From CAZAMP01 sp964486455 (GTDB taxonomy: Bacteria; Eisenbacteria; RBG-16-71-46; CAZAMP01), in contig CAZAMP010000004.1 of the NCBI GenBank assembly GCA_964486455.1, positions 95,847 through 159,846 of the forward strand: DNA of 64,000 nucleotides, read 5' to 3'. The notes under the pieces are model-generated. The model did no database searches. It had not been told where the DNA came from and was given only the letters and a program-made list of their open reading frames with translations. Positions 41,954 through 50,361 of the stretch are shown piece after piece; positions within the stretch are counted from its first letter, which is position 1; every line of letters starts with the position of its first letter. The translations under genes and the position numbers were made by a program.

Positions 41954-43065
41954 TCTTCGATCATCTCTACGTTGGCGCGAGGCACCGTCACGACCTCACC
42001 CGACGCGAGCTTGGCCCGGAGCACACGTACTTTGGTCTCGCTCTCCATGGCATGCAGCTCGGGAGGAAGGTCAACCACATCCGCAAGCTGACCGAAATAC
42101 GGCTCACGGATGACACGGATCTGACTGCCTTCGGTGAGCCCCACACCCTCACCGACGGTATCCAGCGTGCCTTCCTCGGCGGGTATGACGATCTCCGGCC
42201 GCATCACGCCCGCACGAATCTGCGTGGCTCCGGTCGCGGATGCCTTCTTGCCCTCGTTCTCCCCGAGGAGCGCAAAGGTCTTGTCGGCCATCGGCAGCGG
42301 ACCGAATCCCTCGGTGGTGATCAACGTGACGCCCTTGCGTTCGGAGCCGGTGATCGCGACGCCTAGGTCATAGCCCAGGAAGTCTTTCAGATCTTTCGCG
42401 TTGATCCCGGCCGCCACGAGAGCGCTCACGCCGACCTCCGCGGCACGTTCGAGGAGCTCCGTCGACGCAATTCGCCCCACGATCAAAATGGTGTCCTTCA
42501 TTTCCGGCGTGATCCGCTCGGGCGTCACCGTGTCGTTGTTGTCTTTGGCGAGGATCTTGATCGTGCCGGAAACCTCTCCGCCGATCCCGAAGATCCCCTG
42601 GATGAACGTCCCGTTGCACTCCACGAGAACGCCCTCGCTCTCGTAGACGTCGGTCACGACACCGTCCATGTAGGCGTTCACCTCGACCGGAATGGGCGGC
42701 TCCCGAAGGACCGCCTGACCGGTCACGGTCGAGACCGATTCCAGCGTTCCCGCTATGGGAGACTTGCAGTGCGATTTGAAGAGACCGAAGAGGCTCTTCG
42801 CCGTGGCGATGATCTCGCCCTTCTCGAGCGCGTCGCCTTCCCGCTTGATCATGGTGTCCTGCACGTCGCTCTGATGGACATTCAAGATCCCGGCGATATT
42901 CACCATGTGGACGTTTCCGGGAAGCTCTGTCCGCGCAACGACCTGATCGGCTGAAACGTTGTCACCTTTGCTCACAGTGACGTCGCCCTTGAGCGGGAGG
43001 CGTCGATCACGCTCGAGATGGGCGTACCGCGAAACCTTCAAGCCCGGGGTGTAGGCGTGGGCCAT
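41950..43065 (-). CDS. Soluble barrel-sandwich/KOW-like protein of the gcv/MutL operon
   Basis: This 371-residue protein has no signal peptide or TM. The N-terminal ~170 residues contain several biotinyl/RnfC-like hairpin words (LKGDVTVSKGDNVSADQVVA, KREGDALEKGEIIATA, KSPIAGTLESVSTVTGQAV, YMDGVVTDVYESEGVLV). The middle (~190-280) has an alpha/beta region (ILIVGRIASTELLERAAEVGVSALVAAGI). The C-terminus looks KOW-like (EGSQIRVIREPYFGQLADVV). RnfC/NqrA subunits have related barrel-sandwich parts, so a peripheral membrane subunit is possible. Strong GAGGAGGAA ribosome site. Confidence 0.7.
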   Translation of the reverse strand: MAHAYTPGLKVSRYAHLERDRRLPLKGDVTVSKGDNVSADQVVARTELPGNVHMVNIAGILNVHQSDVQDTMIKREGDALEKGEIIATAKSLFGLFKSHCKSPIAGTLESVSTVTGQAVLREPPIPVEVNAYMDGVVTDVYESEGVLVECNGTFIQGIFGIGGEVSGTIKILAKDNNDTVTPERITPEMKDTILIVGRIASTELLERAAEVGVSALVAAGINAKDLKDFLGYDLGVAITGSERKGVTLITTEGFGPLPMADKTFALLGENEGKKASATGATQIRAGVMRPEIVIPAEEGTLDTVGEGVGLTEGSQIRVIREPYFGQLADVVDLPPELHAMESETKVRVLRAKLASGEVVTVPRANVEMIEE

Positions 43066-43081
43066 TTCGACTTCCTCCTCG

Positions 43082-44923
43082 TCAACTGACGGACGCGGCC
43101 GTCGCGCTGGGATAGAGTCCCAGGGCCGCGTGCCATTCGTTCAGCTTGCTAATCCGCTCGGCGTTGTCGGTGGGCAGCACGAACGGCCTGCGTCCCCGCG
43201 CGTCCAGAATCAGGCCGACGCTCCCCCCACGAACCTTTCGCGTCGCCACCTTCCCCTTGCCGCGGCCCATGTCGAAGCCGCGCGCCGGCGTGACGATCAT
43301 CTCCCCTTCCTGATCCAGCGCGAACGGGACAAGCTTCATCTCGCCCAGGGTAAGCGATTCGCGGATCGTCTCGCCGCCGGTGATCTTGAGCTCCACATCC
43401 ATCACCTTCTGGCCGGGTTTCGTCGTGCCGATGGGCGCAACGCACGGGCCAAGGATGATCAGACAGTCACGCTCGAAGACGTGGGTGGCGGCTTCCGGAT
43501 GAATCTCCGCTAGGACGCCGAGCTGCGGCATCATGAAGATGGAATCCACCGCGAGCGTGGTGAAGCCCTCGGGCAGAAACGCGTCCACGAGCATCGCGGC
43601 GGCCTGTTTGCGTCTCGGTGCGTGGGATAGAACGCCGCCGGACCCCACGAGCAGCTCCAGGTCGAGCAGATTGATCAGGGTCTCGCCACTCGCGGTCTGC
43701 TCGAAGGTGTCCGAGATCGTCCGTTCCTGCTGGACGCCTTTGAGTCCCACCGCGAGGCTCTTGTGCTGTTCGAAGGCAAGTCGCAACGCCTCGCGGGCGA
43801 GCGCCTGCTCGAGGATCAGCTCTTCGAGAACCTGTGGGATCGTCGTGGGCCGGATCATCTTGTTTTTCACGCGATTGCGCAGATCGGCCTGGTCCATATC
43901 AAATGGCACCCAGCGCAGGACGTTTTCGATCCCAGCCTCGGCCATGACGTTCGATACGGAATAGCTCATACCCAGGTTGGCGCTGACCGTCCGGTTGAAG
44001 ACTTCCTCGAAGACACTGAAGACGTCCGTCGTCGCCCCTCCGATGTCGACGCCGATCGCGGAGATCTCTTGCCGCTTTGCGATCGTGTGAATAATCGATC
44101 CGACGGCCGCGGGGGTCGGCATGATCGGCGCATGGGTCCAGGCCATGAGATTCTTGTAGCCGGGCGCATGCGCCATCACGTGCTCCATGAAGAGATCGTG
44201 AATCTCGTGCCGCGCCGGCATCAGGTTCTCCCGCTCCATCGTCGGACGGATGTTGTCACAGATCGACAGCGCCGTCTTGTCTTCGAGCTGCTGCTTCACG
44301 ACGTCCCGGGCATCCACGTTTCCGGCGTAGATGACTGGAAGTTCGTAGCCCGCGCCAAGGCGCGCCTTCGGATCGGCCGCGGAGATGAGCTCCGCGAGCT
44401 CGGCGACGTGTGTCGTCGTGCCACCGTCGATCCCGCCGGAGAGCAGGATCATGTCGGGACGAAGATCGCGGATGAGGCGGATCTTCTCGTGGGGCAATCG
44501 CCCGTCATTGGATGCCACAGTGTCCATCACGATCGCGCCCGCACCCAGAGCCGCGCGTTCCGCGCTCTCCCCGGTCATCGCCTTCACGACGCCGGTGACC
44601 ATCATCTGGAGCCCGCCGCCGGCCGACGACGTGGACAGATAGAGATCCACGCCGACACCGTCTTTCTCGGGACAGAGGATCGTTTCCCCGTCGAGGACCT
44701 TGCGGCCCGCGAGCTCCTCGACCTCGCGGATGGCGTTGAGCACACCGCGCGTCACGTCCTCGAAAGGCGCCTCGACGGTCGTGGGCGCCTCGCCGCGAAC
44801 CGTCTGACGGTACTCCCCATCGACTTTCTCGATAAGGATCGCTTTGGTCGTCGTGCTACCGCAGTCGGTCGCGAGGACCGTCCGGATCGTCGACGGATCA
44901 ATCTTTTTTGTCTCTTCTCCCAT
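43082..44923 (-). CDS. MutL/GlmL-type ASKHA ATPase
   Basis: This 613-residue protein matches the glutamate mutase L (GlmL) family. It has ASKHA phosphate loops VLATDCGSTTTKAILIEK (phosphate 1) and ISAIGVDIGGATTDVFSV (phosphate 2, ~residue 290), and an adenosine-type GAGAIVMDTVASND region. In clostridia, GlmL accompanies adenosylcobalamin glutamate mutase and is thought to be a chaperone or reactivase. No mutase, B12 enzyme or cobalamin gene occurs here; its partners are membrane proteins. The name may therefore mislead about function. It overlaps the upstream coiled-coil gene by 26 bp. Confidence 0.9.
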   Translation of the reverse strand: MGEETKKIDPSTIRTVLATDCGSTTTKAILIEKVDGEYRQTVRGEAPTTVEAPFEDVTRGVLNAIREVEELAGRKVLDGETILCPEKDGVGVDLYLSTSSAGGGLQMMVTGVVKAMTGESAERAALGAGAIVMDTVASNDGRLPHEKIRLIRDLRPDMILLSGGIDGGTTTHVAELAELISAADPKARLGAGYELPVIYAGNVDARDVVKQQLEDKTALSICDNIRPTMERENLMPARHEIHDLFMEHVMAHAPGYKNLMAWTHAPIMPTPAAVGSIIHTIAKRQEISAIGVDIGGATTDVFSVFEEVFNRTVSANLGMSYSVSNVMAEAGIENVLRWVPFDMDQADLRNRVKNKMIRPTTIPQVLEELILEQALAREALRLAFEQHKSLAVGLKGVQQERTISDTFEQTASGETLINLLDLELLVGSGGVLSHAPRRKQAAAMLVDAFLPEGFTTLAVDSIFMMPQLGVLAEIHPEAATHVFERDCLIILGPCVAPIGTTKPGQKVMDVELKITGGETIRESLTLGEMKLVPFALDQEGEMIVTPARGFDMGRGKGKVATRKVRGGSVGLILDARGRRPFVLPTDNAERISKLNEWHAALGLYPSATAASVS

Positions 44924-45290
44924 TCCCTTCCGCCTTCTGTCTATTCTTCTTCGCCTGTTCGGCGTCTGCCTCTCGGCTCTCTATCTTCTTGATCAGCAGC
45001 TCGTACTTGTCTCGGTCCTCCATCAAGGCGGTGAACCGATCATAGAGCGGAGCTGAGAAAAAGGTTGTGACGAACGGCTCGAGAAAAACGAGGAGCTGGC
45101 TTCCCACAAAGCTGAGTGGCTTCGAGCTTTCAAGAAACAAGATGGCCGGCACCCCCAACCGCATGTTCGTGACGCGGTCGGCGACCCGATCCAAGATCTC
45201 CTCATCCGTCAGCTCGGTGTCCGGCTTTCGCTCCTCCGCTTCCCCCTTTCTTTCTCCTCGCCGCTTCTTCCAGGTCCACAAAGCGAGCAT
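44898..45290 (-). CDS. Small membrane-associated coiled-coil protein
   Basis: This protein of up to 130 residues has a charged N-terminus, a hydrophobic stretch (LGVPAILFLESSKPLSFVGSQ and LLVFLEPFVTTFF, ~43-78), and a C-terminal charged helix (EDRDKYELLIKKIESREAD) likely to form a coiled coil. The layout suits a regulatory or scaffold subunit bound to the membrane. The start is uncertain: the ATG at 45290 sits directly on GGGAGG, whereas the TTG three codons later (45281) has 9-nt spacing. It overlaps its upstream neighbour by about 80-89 bp in another frame and the ATPase gene by 26 bp. Confidence 0.7.
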   Translation of the reverse strand: MLALWTWKKRRGERKGEAEERKPDTELTDEEILDRVADRVTNMRLGVPAILFLESSKPLSFVGSQLLVFLEPFVTTFFSAPLYDRFTALMEDRDKYELLIKKIESREADAEQAKKNRQKAEGNGRRDKKD

Positions 45291-45693
45291 CCTCCCGTAC
45301 GTGGGCGCGCAGGTACGCGATCACCTCGTCCCGGTTGTCCCGGAAGAAGAGTCGGATGCCGCGATACGGCTCAAGCCAACTCCGCTTCGTGAATGGACTC
45401 AGGGTCACGCCGTTGCGATCAACGAAACACGCCCGGATATCTTCCCAAGGGCGCATCTTTCGTGTCGGCCAGCGGGACGCGACCACCTTCTCCTCGTCCA
45501 TGCGAAACAGCGTTGGCGAGAAGAACGGGTTCAATGATCCCATGAGGACCACCAGCGTGACCAGACCGAAAGCGATATGTTGCCCGACGAAGACAGCCCC
45601 CGTCGCAGCGAGCACGATGACCGCGGCGGCCCCAACTCCCGCCGCCGGCCGCTCTTTCAGTGGCCAGGACTGCCATTCCAGGCTCTCAGACAT
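45202..45693 (-). CDS. Two-TM, PH-like small membrane protein
   Basis: This 163-residue protein starts at the ATG at 45693, which overlaps the gcvPB stop by 8 bp. Two adjacent hydrophobic helices (AAGVGAAAVIVLAATGAVFVG, AFGLVTLVVLMGSLNPFF) are followed by a beta-rich domain (FRMDEEKVVASRWPTRKMRPWEDIRACFVDRNGVTL ... GIRLFFRDNRDEVIAYL). The pattern resembles bacterial PH/YdbT-like domains. Its direct coupling to gcvPB ties the membrane gene set to glycine cleavage. Confidence 0.72.
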   Translation of the reverse strand: MSESLEWQSWPLKERPAAGVGAAAVIVLAATGAVFVGQHIAFGLVTLVVLMGSLNPFFSPTLFRMDEEKVVASRWPTRKMRPWEDIRACFVDRNGVTLSPFTKRSWLEPYRGIRLFFRDNRDEVIAYLRAHVREDARFVDLEEAARRKKGGSGGAKAGHRADG

Positions 45694-47143
45694 CTTCCCA
45701 ACGCAATCTAAGCGAGCGCGCGGCCCCAACCTCATCGAGCCGACCGAGTGGTGTGGTATGCGGGGCCGACGTCACGACCTCCGGCGACTCGTCGGCCTCG
45801 CGGGCCACCGCTAAGAACGCCTCGGCGAGCTGATCGAGACGATCCAACGTCTCCGTTTCCGTCGGTTCGATCATCAGCGCTTCGCGTACGATGAGCGGGA
45901 AGTACACCGTCGGCGCGTGGACACCATAGTCCAGCAGTCGCTTCGCCATGTCGGAGGTCGCGACTCCCTTCGCCTTCTGACGCGAGCCTGACAGCGTGAA
46001 CTCGTGCATACACCGCCCCGGATACGGCACGTCGAAGCTATCCTGCAATCGATGCATCAGATAGTTGGCGGAGATGATCGCCTCCCGACACACCTCCGCG
46101 AGCCCGTCGCCGCCAAGTCTCAGAATGTACGATAGCGCCCTCACAATGACGCCGAAGTTCCCCGCGAACGTGTGGACCTTGCCCACGCCTTCCGGATTGT
46201 CGACCAAGCGATAGCCGTCCGCGTCCTTGGTCAGGATCGGAGACGGCAGATAGGGCGCCAGATGGGCCTTCACGCCGATCGGTCCGGCCCCGGGCCCTCC
46301 ACCCCCATGAGGGGTCGAAAACGTCTTGTGCAAATTGAAGTGGACGATGTCGAAGCCCATGTCGCCAGGCCGAGCAAGCCCCAGTAGAGCATTGAGATTG
46401 GCGCCGTCCATGTACGTCAAACCACCGGCCGCGTGCGTCTCGTCGCAGATCACTCGGATGTCGTTCTCGAAGAGCCCCAACGTGCTGGGATTCGTGACCA
46501 TGATCGCGGCGACATCCGGCCCGATGACCTCACGGAAGTGCCCCAGGTCGATGCGCCCGTTCGGCCCGGACTTCACCTCGCGCACTTCGTAGCCGGCCAA
46601 CGTGACCGTGGCCGGATTGGTGCCGTGGGCGGAATCGGGTATCAACACCCCGCGCCGTCGCTCGCCCCGACTGAGATGATACGCGCGGGCGATCAGCATC
46701 CCGAGCAGCTCGCCCTGCGCTCCGGCCGCCGGCTGCAGCGAGACGTCATCCATCCCGCTGACCTCGGCCAGCGCCCCGGCCAGCCGGTCCATGACCTCGA
46801 GCGCCCCTTGCGTCAGCGTTTGCGGCGCGTACGGATGTAGGTCCGCGAACCCTTCGAGACGGCCGATCTCTTCGTTGAGCTTCGGATTGAATTTCATCGT
46901 GCAGGAGCCCAGCGGATAGGGCGCCTTGTCGATGTGATGATTGAGCGTGGAGATGTCAGTGTAATGGCGGACCACTTCGGGCTCGCTCACTTCGGGCAGA
47001 CGTGCGGGTGTCCTGCGGCGAAGACGCTCGGGGATGTGTCGCGCGACGACGGCATCGACGTCCATTCCTGAGACGCGGTGGCTGCCGTGTCCCGAGACGC
47101 TCTTCTCGAAGATGACCGGAATGTCGCGGCGCTGAACCGTCAT
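45686..47143 (-). CDS. gcvPB: Glycine dehydrogenase (decarboxylating) subunit 2
   Basis: This 485-residue C-terminal half of the split P-protein carries the PLP lysine in VHFNLHKTFSTPHGGGGPG. Other conserved segments: STLNHHIDKAPYPLGSCTMK, IPDSAHGTNPATV, ITNPSTLGLFE-like VTNPSTLGLFE, FPLIVREALMIEPTETE. With GcvPA it decarboxylates glycine and passes the aminomethyl group to lipoylated GcvH. The ATG at 47143 overlaps the gcvPA stop (ATGA); the open frame continues upstream but is not homologous. Confidence 0.96.
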   Translation of the reverse strand: MTVQRRDIPVIFEKSVSGHGSHRVSGMDVDAVVARHIPERLRRRTPARLPEVSEPEVVRHYTDISTLNHHIDKAPYPLGSCTMKFNPKLNEEIGRLEGFADLHPYAPQTLTQGALEVMDRLAGALAEVSGMDDVSLQPAAGAQGELLGMLIARAYHLSRGERRRGVLIPDSAHGTNPATVTLAGYEVREVKSGPNGRIDLGHFREVIGPDVAAIMVTNPSTLGLFENDIRVICDETHAAGGLTYMDGANLNALLGLARPGDMGFDIVHFNLHKTFSTPHGGGGPGAGPIGVKAHLAPYLPSPILTKDADGYRLVDNPEGVGKVHTFAGNFGVIVRALSYILRLGGDGLAEVCREAIISANYLMHRLQDSFDVPYPGRCMHEFTLSGSRQKAKGVATSDMAKRLLDYGVHAPTVYFPLIVREALMIEPTETETLDRLDQLAEAFLAVAREADESPEVVTSAPHTTPLGRLDEVGAARSLRLRWEDV

Positions 47144-48492
47144 GGCCGCACCTCCACAGCCAGCCGTTTGAGGGCATCCCCGTAGCGAGCCAGTTCCTCG
47201 TCCGTTCGCTTCTCGGTCACCGCGACGAGCAGCTCGTTCTCGCGGCCCGGGAAGAGCCGCGACAGATCGAGACCGGCCAGAATGCCTTCCGCAAGCAACT
47301 CCTCGATGATTCGTGCCGCGGGGATCGGCGTTCGGACCGTGAACTCCCTGAAGAACGGCGCGTCGGAGGCGAGGGAGAACCCATCGACCCCTGCGATGAT
47401 CTCGGCGAGGCGATGCGCCCTGTCCAAGCAGGTCGCCGCCACCTCCCGGAAACCGCTTCGCCCGAGAAGCGAGAGGTAGACCGTTGACGCCAACGCGAGC
47501 ACACCCGAGTTCGTGCAGATGTTGCTCGTCGCCTTCTGTCGGCGGATGTGCTGCTCGCGTGTTTGAAGCGTCATCACGAAGCCGCGATGCCCGCCGCTGT
47601 CGGTCGTGAGACCGATGAGACGGCCCGGTGTCTGGCGCACGAACTCCTTCCGCGTGGCGAAGAAGCCGACCACCGCGCCCCCGAAGCTCTGCGTGTTTCC
47701 CAGCGCCTGCCCCTCGCCGACGGCGATGTCGGCGCCGGACTCTCCAGGCGGCGTGAGCAGCGCGAGCGATATGGGATCGACGGCCACGGCGATGAGGCCG
47801 CCGTACGCGTGCGTCCGATCGGCGGCCGCCGCCACGTCCTCCAACACACCGAAGAAGTTCGGATTCTGCAGGAGCACACAAGCAAGGTCATCATCGGCTT
47901 CGAGCGCCTCGAGATCCGTGGTGAGATCATCCGCGAGCGGAATCTCCTCCAGCCTGATCTCCTGCGGCGCGAGCAACGTCTCGAGGACCGCCCGGTAGCC
48001 CGGGTGCATTCCTCGTGACACCGCCACCCGCGAGCGCTTCTTGACGCGGAGAGCGAGGAGCGCCGCCTCCGCTGTGGCGCTTCCGGCCTCATACTGGGAG
48101 GCGTTCGCCACGGGAAGCCCTGTGAGCTCGCTGATCATCGATTGGTACTCGAAGATCGCGGCCAGCGTGCCTTGACTCACCTCGGGCTGGTATGGAGTGT
48201 AGGCCGTGTAGAACTCGGACCGGAGAAGGATCTGATTGACCGCCGCCGGAATGAAGTGATCGTAGATCCCGGCGCCGAGAAACGACGCGAGTCGCCCCGA
48301 ACCGCCGTTCTTCGCGGCCAAGCGGCGGAGCTCGGCGAGAACCTCCCACTCGGACATACCGGGCGGAAGATCCAGGTCTCGCTTCAATCGAATCTCCGAC
48401 GGTATTTCCGCGACGAGTTCCTCGAAGCCGGAAACCCCGCACGCCGACAGCATGAGGGCCCGCTCCTCGTCACCTCGACCGATGTATGCCAT
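47140..48492 (-). CDS. gcvPA: Glycine dehydrogenase (decarboxylating) subunit 1
   Basis: This 450-residue N-terminal half of the split P-protein starts MAYIGRGDEE. Family-typical segments include SFLGAGIYDHFIPAAVNQIL, FYTAYTPYQPEVSQGTLAAIFEYQSMI, LPVANASQYEAGSATAEAAL, and MTLQTREQHIRRQKATSNICTN. It lies 5 bp after gcvH and is coupled to gcvPB. A split gcvP is the usual form in many thermophiles, Firmicutes and FCB relatives. Confidence 0.96.
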   Translation of the reverse strand: MAYIGRGDEERALMLSACGVSGFEELVAEIPSEIRLKRDLDLPPGMSEWEVLAELRRLAAKNGGSGRLASFLGAGIYDHFIPAAVNQILLRSEFYTAYTPYQPEVSQGTLAAIFEYQSMISELTGLPVANASQYEAGSATAEAALLALRVKKRSRVAVSRGMHPGYRAVLETLLAPQEIRLEEIPLADDLTTDLEALEADDDLACVLLQNPNFFGVLEDVAAAADRTHAYGGLIAVAVDPISLALLTPPGESGADIAVGEGQALGNTQSFGGAVVGFFATRKEFVRQTPGRLIGLTTDSGGHRGFVMTLQTREQHIRRQKATSNICTNSGVLALASTVYLSLLGRSGFREVAATCLDRAHRLAEIIAGVDGFSLASDAPFFREFTVRTPIPAARIIEELLAEGILAGLDLSRLFPGRENELLVAVTEKRTDEELARYGDALKRLAVEVRP

Positions 48493-48497
48493 CGAGC

Positions 48498-48881
48498 CTA
48501 CTCTCCGATCATGTCCTTGTATTTCTGCGCATCGAAAAGCTCGTCGAGAGCGGCCGTATCCGTGATCTTCACCCGGATCATCCAGCCCTCGATATAGGCG
48601 GACTTGTTGATGACCCCCGGATCCTCGACGACCGCCGCGTTGACGTCGACCACCTCACCGGTGACCGGGCTGAAAAGATCGCTCGCGGCCTTGACCGCCT
48701 CGATGGTGCCGAACGGCTCTCCGTACGTGACCATGCCACCGATCTCGGGAAACTCGACGAAGACGACGTCCCCCAGCTCTCCCTGGGCAAAGTCGGTGAT
48801 CCCGACGACGACTTCGTCCCCCTCCATCCGAACCCACTCGTGTTCGTTGGAAAACTTCAGTTCTTCCGGGATCTCACTCAC
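48498..48881 (-). CDS. gcvH: Glycine cleavage system H protein
   Basis: This 127-residue lipoyl carrier has a GTG start with GGGAGG upstream. FSNEHEWVRMEGDEVVVGITDFAQGELGD is the typical N-terminus. The lipoylated lysine is in IEAVKAASDLFSPVTGEV. It shuttles the aminomethyl group between GcvP and GcvT. No lipoyl synthase, ligase or dihydrolipoamide dehydrogenase is in the window. Confidence 0.97.
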   Translation of the reverse strand: MSEIPEELKFSNEHEWVRMEGDEVVVGITDFAQGELGDVVFVEFPEIGGMVTYGEPFGTIEAVKAASDLFSPVTGEVVDVNAAVVEDPGVINKSAYIEGWMIRVKITDTAALDELFDAQKYKDMIGE

Positions 48882-48987
48882 CGCTCATCCTCCCATCTGT
48901 TCCCGTCCGTAGAACCACATGCCGCCGCGCTCGCACCGTTGCGCGTCGCGACCGGCGGTAGAGGCTTACACCCACCGAGGCGCGCCC

Positions 48988-50082
48988 CTAGCGATGCGAC
49001 CCGCCCGTGTAGAACGGACGGGATACCACCCGTGACAGAATCTCACGACCGCGGACACCGACCTGGAGTCGGGTATCGACCTCCGACATCGACTGTGGGA
49101 CGAACGCGAGGGCAATGCCCTGTTCCACCGTCGGTCCATAGGTGCCGCTCGTCACCTCCCCGATCTGCACACCGTCGTGGAGCACCGGGGCTCCCTGCCG
49201 GCCGATTCGTCTGTCCTCGAACACCAGGCCGACCAACGTGCGATCGATGCCCTCTTTCTTCTGCCGGAGGAGGCGTTCACGACCGATGAACGAACGCCCC
49301 TTCAACTTCACCACCCAGCCAAGCCCGGCTTCGATGGGCGTGACCGATCGGCTGAGCTCATGTCCGTAGAGGGGGAACGCCACCTCCAGGCGGAGCGTGT
49401 CGCGAGCACCCAGACCGGCCGGGACGAGACGACCGTCGGCCGCCTCGAAGAGCGCTTCCCAGAGCACCTCACCGTCCTCAGCGTCCACGTAGATTTCGAA
49501 TCCATCCTCGCCGGTGTAGCCGTTTCGCGAAACCAGCATCTGGCGCCCGGCCCACACCGTCTCGACGTAGCGGTAGTAACCGACCGCGTCGAGATCCGCA
49601 TCGACGATCCGAGCGAGCAGCTCCTGGCTGTCAGGCCCCTGGATCGCCAGGTGCGCGGTCTCCGAGGTACGGTCTCGAAGCGACACGCCTTCATCCGCAT
49701 GATCCGTGAACCAGTCCCACACGCTCTTGTGGTTGGCTGCGTTGGCGATGACGAGGAACCGATCCGGAAAGCGAAGCACCACCAGATCGTCGATCGTCCC
49801 CCCATCCTCCTGGCAGAGCGCCGTGTAGAAGAGCGCCCCCGGCGCCAGCTTACGGATGTTGTTGGTCAGAAGGCGATCGAAAAAAGGCTCCGCGTCCCCT
49901 CCCGAGACCTCGATCCGCGCCATGTGGCTCACGTCGAACAGCCCGGCCCCCGTACGGACCGCGCGGTGCTCGGCGATCACTCCGCCAGTGAACTGCAGCG
50001 GCAGCTCATACCCGGCGAACTCGACCACGCGCCCGCCGTGGCGCGCGTAGCATTCATAGAACGGTGTCCGGTTCGGTTTCAT
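48988..50082 (-). CDS. gcvT: Aminomethyltransferase (glycine cleavage T protein)
   Basis: This 364-residue THF-dependent enzyme releases ammonia and forms methylene-THF. Conserved segments: GVIAEHRAVRTGAGLFDVSHMARIEV, SRNGYTGEDGFEIYV, PAGLGARDTLRLEVAFPLYGHEL, SGTYGPTVEQGIALAFVP. The ATG at 50082 is preferred because the family N-terminus (KPNRTPFYECYARHGG) begins there; an upstream GTG (50103) lacks a ribosome site. It is the first gene of the 12-gene operon, with its own promoter at 50167-50194. Confidence 0.95.
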   Translation of the reverse strand: MKPNRTPFYECYARHGGRVVEFAGYELPLQFTGGVIAEHRAVRTGAGLFDVSHMARIEVSGGDAEPFFDRLLTNNIRKLAPGALFYTALCQEDGGTIDDLVVLRFPDRFLVIANAANHKSVWDWFTDHADEGVSLRDRTSETAHLAIQGPDSQELLARIVDADLDAVGYYRYVETVWAGRQMLVSRNGYTGEDGFEIYVDAEDGEVLWEALFEAADGRLVPAGLGARDTLRLEVAFPLYGHELSRSVTPIEAGLGWVVKLKGRSFIGRERLLRQKKEGIDRTLVGLVFEDRRIGRQGAPVLHDGVQIGEVTSGTYGPTVEQGIALAFVPQSMSEVDTRLQVGVRGREILSRVVSRPFYTGGSHR

Positions 50083-50166
50083 GAAAAACCAGTCCGTGCC
50101 CACAAGCGGAAAAGGCCCTGCCGGACCTTTATTCGCCGAAACAAGGTCAGTTTGGGAAGCCAGAAG

Positions 50167-50194
50167 AGTCTAGCAAGTCCCGCCTTTCTGTCAA
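50167..50194 (-). promoter_or_regulatory. Promoter of the gcv/MutL operon
   Basis: On the minus strand, perfect TTGACA (50194-50189), a 16-bp spacer and TAGACT (50172-50167), with an ~80-nt leader to gcvT. I looked for a glycine riboswitch in the leader and saw none. Confidence 0.65.
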
Positions 50195-50269
50195 GGCGAT
50201 ATGGCCGGGCGGAGTCGTGCAGAGTGCCCTCAAATCGCCCTCCAAATGGCGACATCGGACGAGCATGAA

Positions 50270-50298
50270 TTGACTGAGGAATCGCGCCTGCCTATACT
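50270..50298 (+). promoter_or_regulatory. Promoter of kbl
   Basis: TTGACT, exactly 17 bp, then TATACT, with ~57 nt from the expected transcript start to the kbl ATG. It is divergent from the gcv promoter, ~75 bp away. Confidence 0.65.
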
Positions 50299-50361
50299 CT
50301 TCGGACTGTTTTGGGCCGTATGTACAGGGAAGGGCATAGAGGGGACGAAGGAGGAAAACCA

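Noticed and set aside
47144..47881. Upstream extension of the gcvPB reading frame
   Set aside because: It overlaps most of the gcvPA 3' half in another frame and has no P-protein similarity; the ATG at 47143 fits the ATGA coupling and family start.
50083..50194. Glycine riboswitch in the gcvT leader
   Set aside because: The leader is only ~80 nt from the predicted promoter and I see no tandem aptamer-like core; a covariance-model search would settle it.
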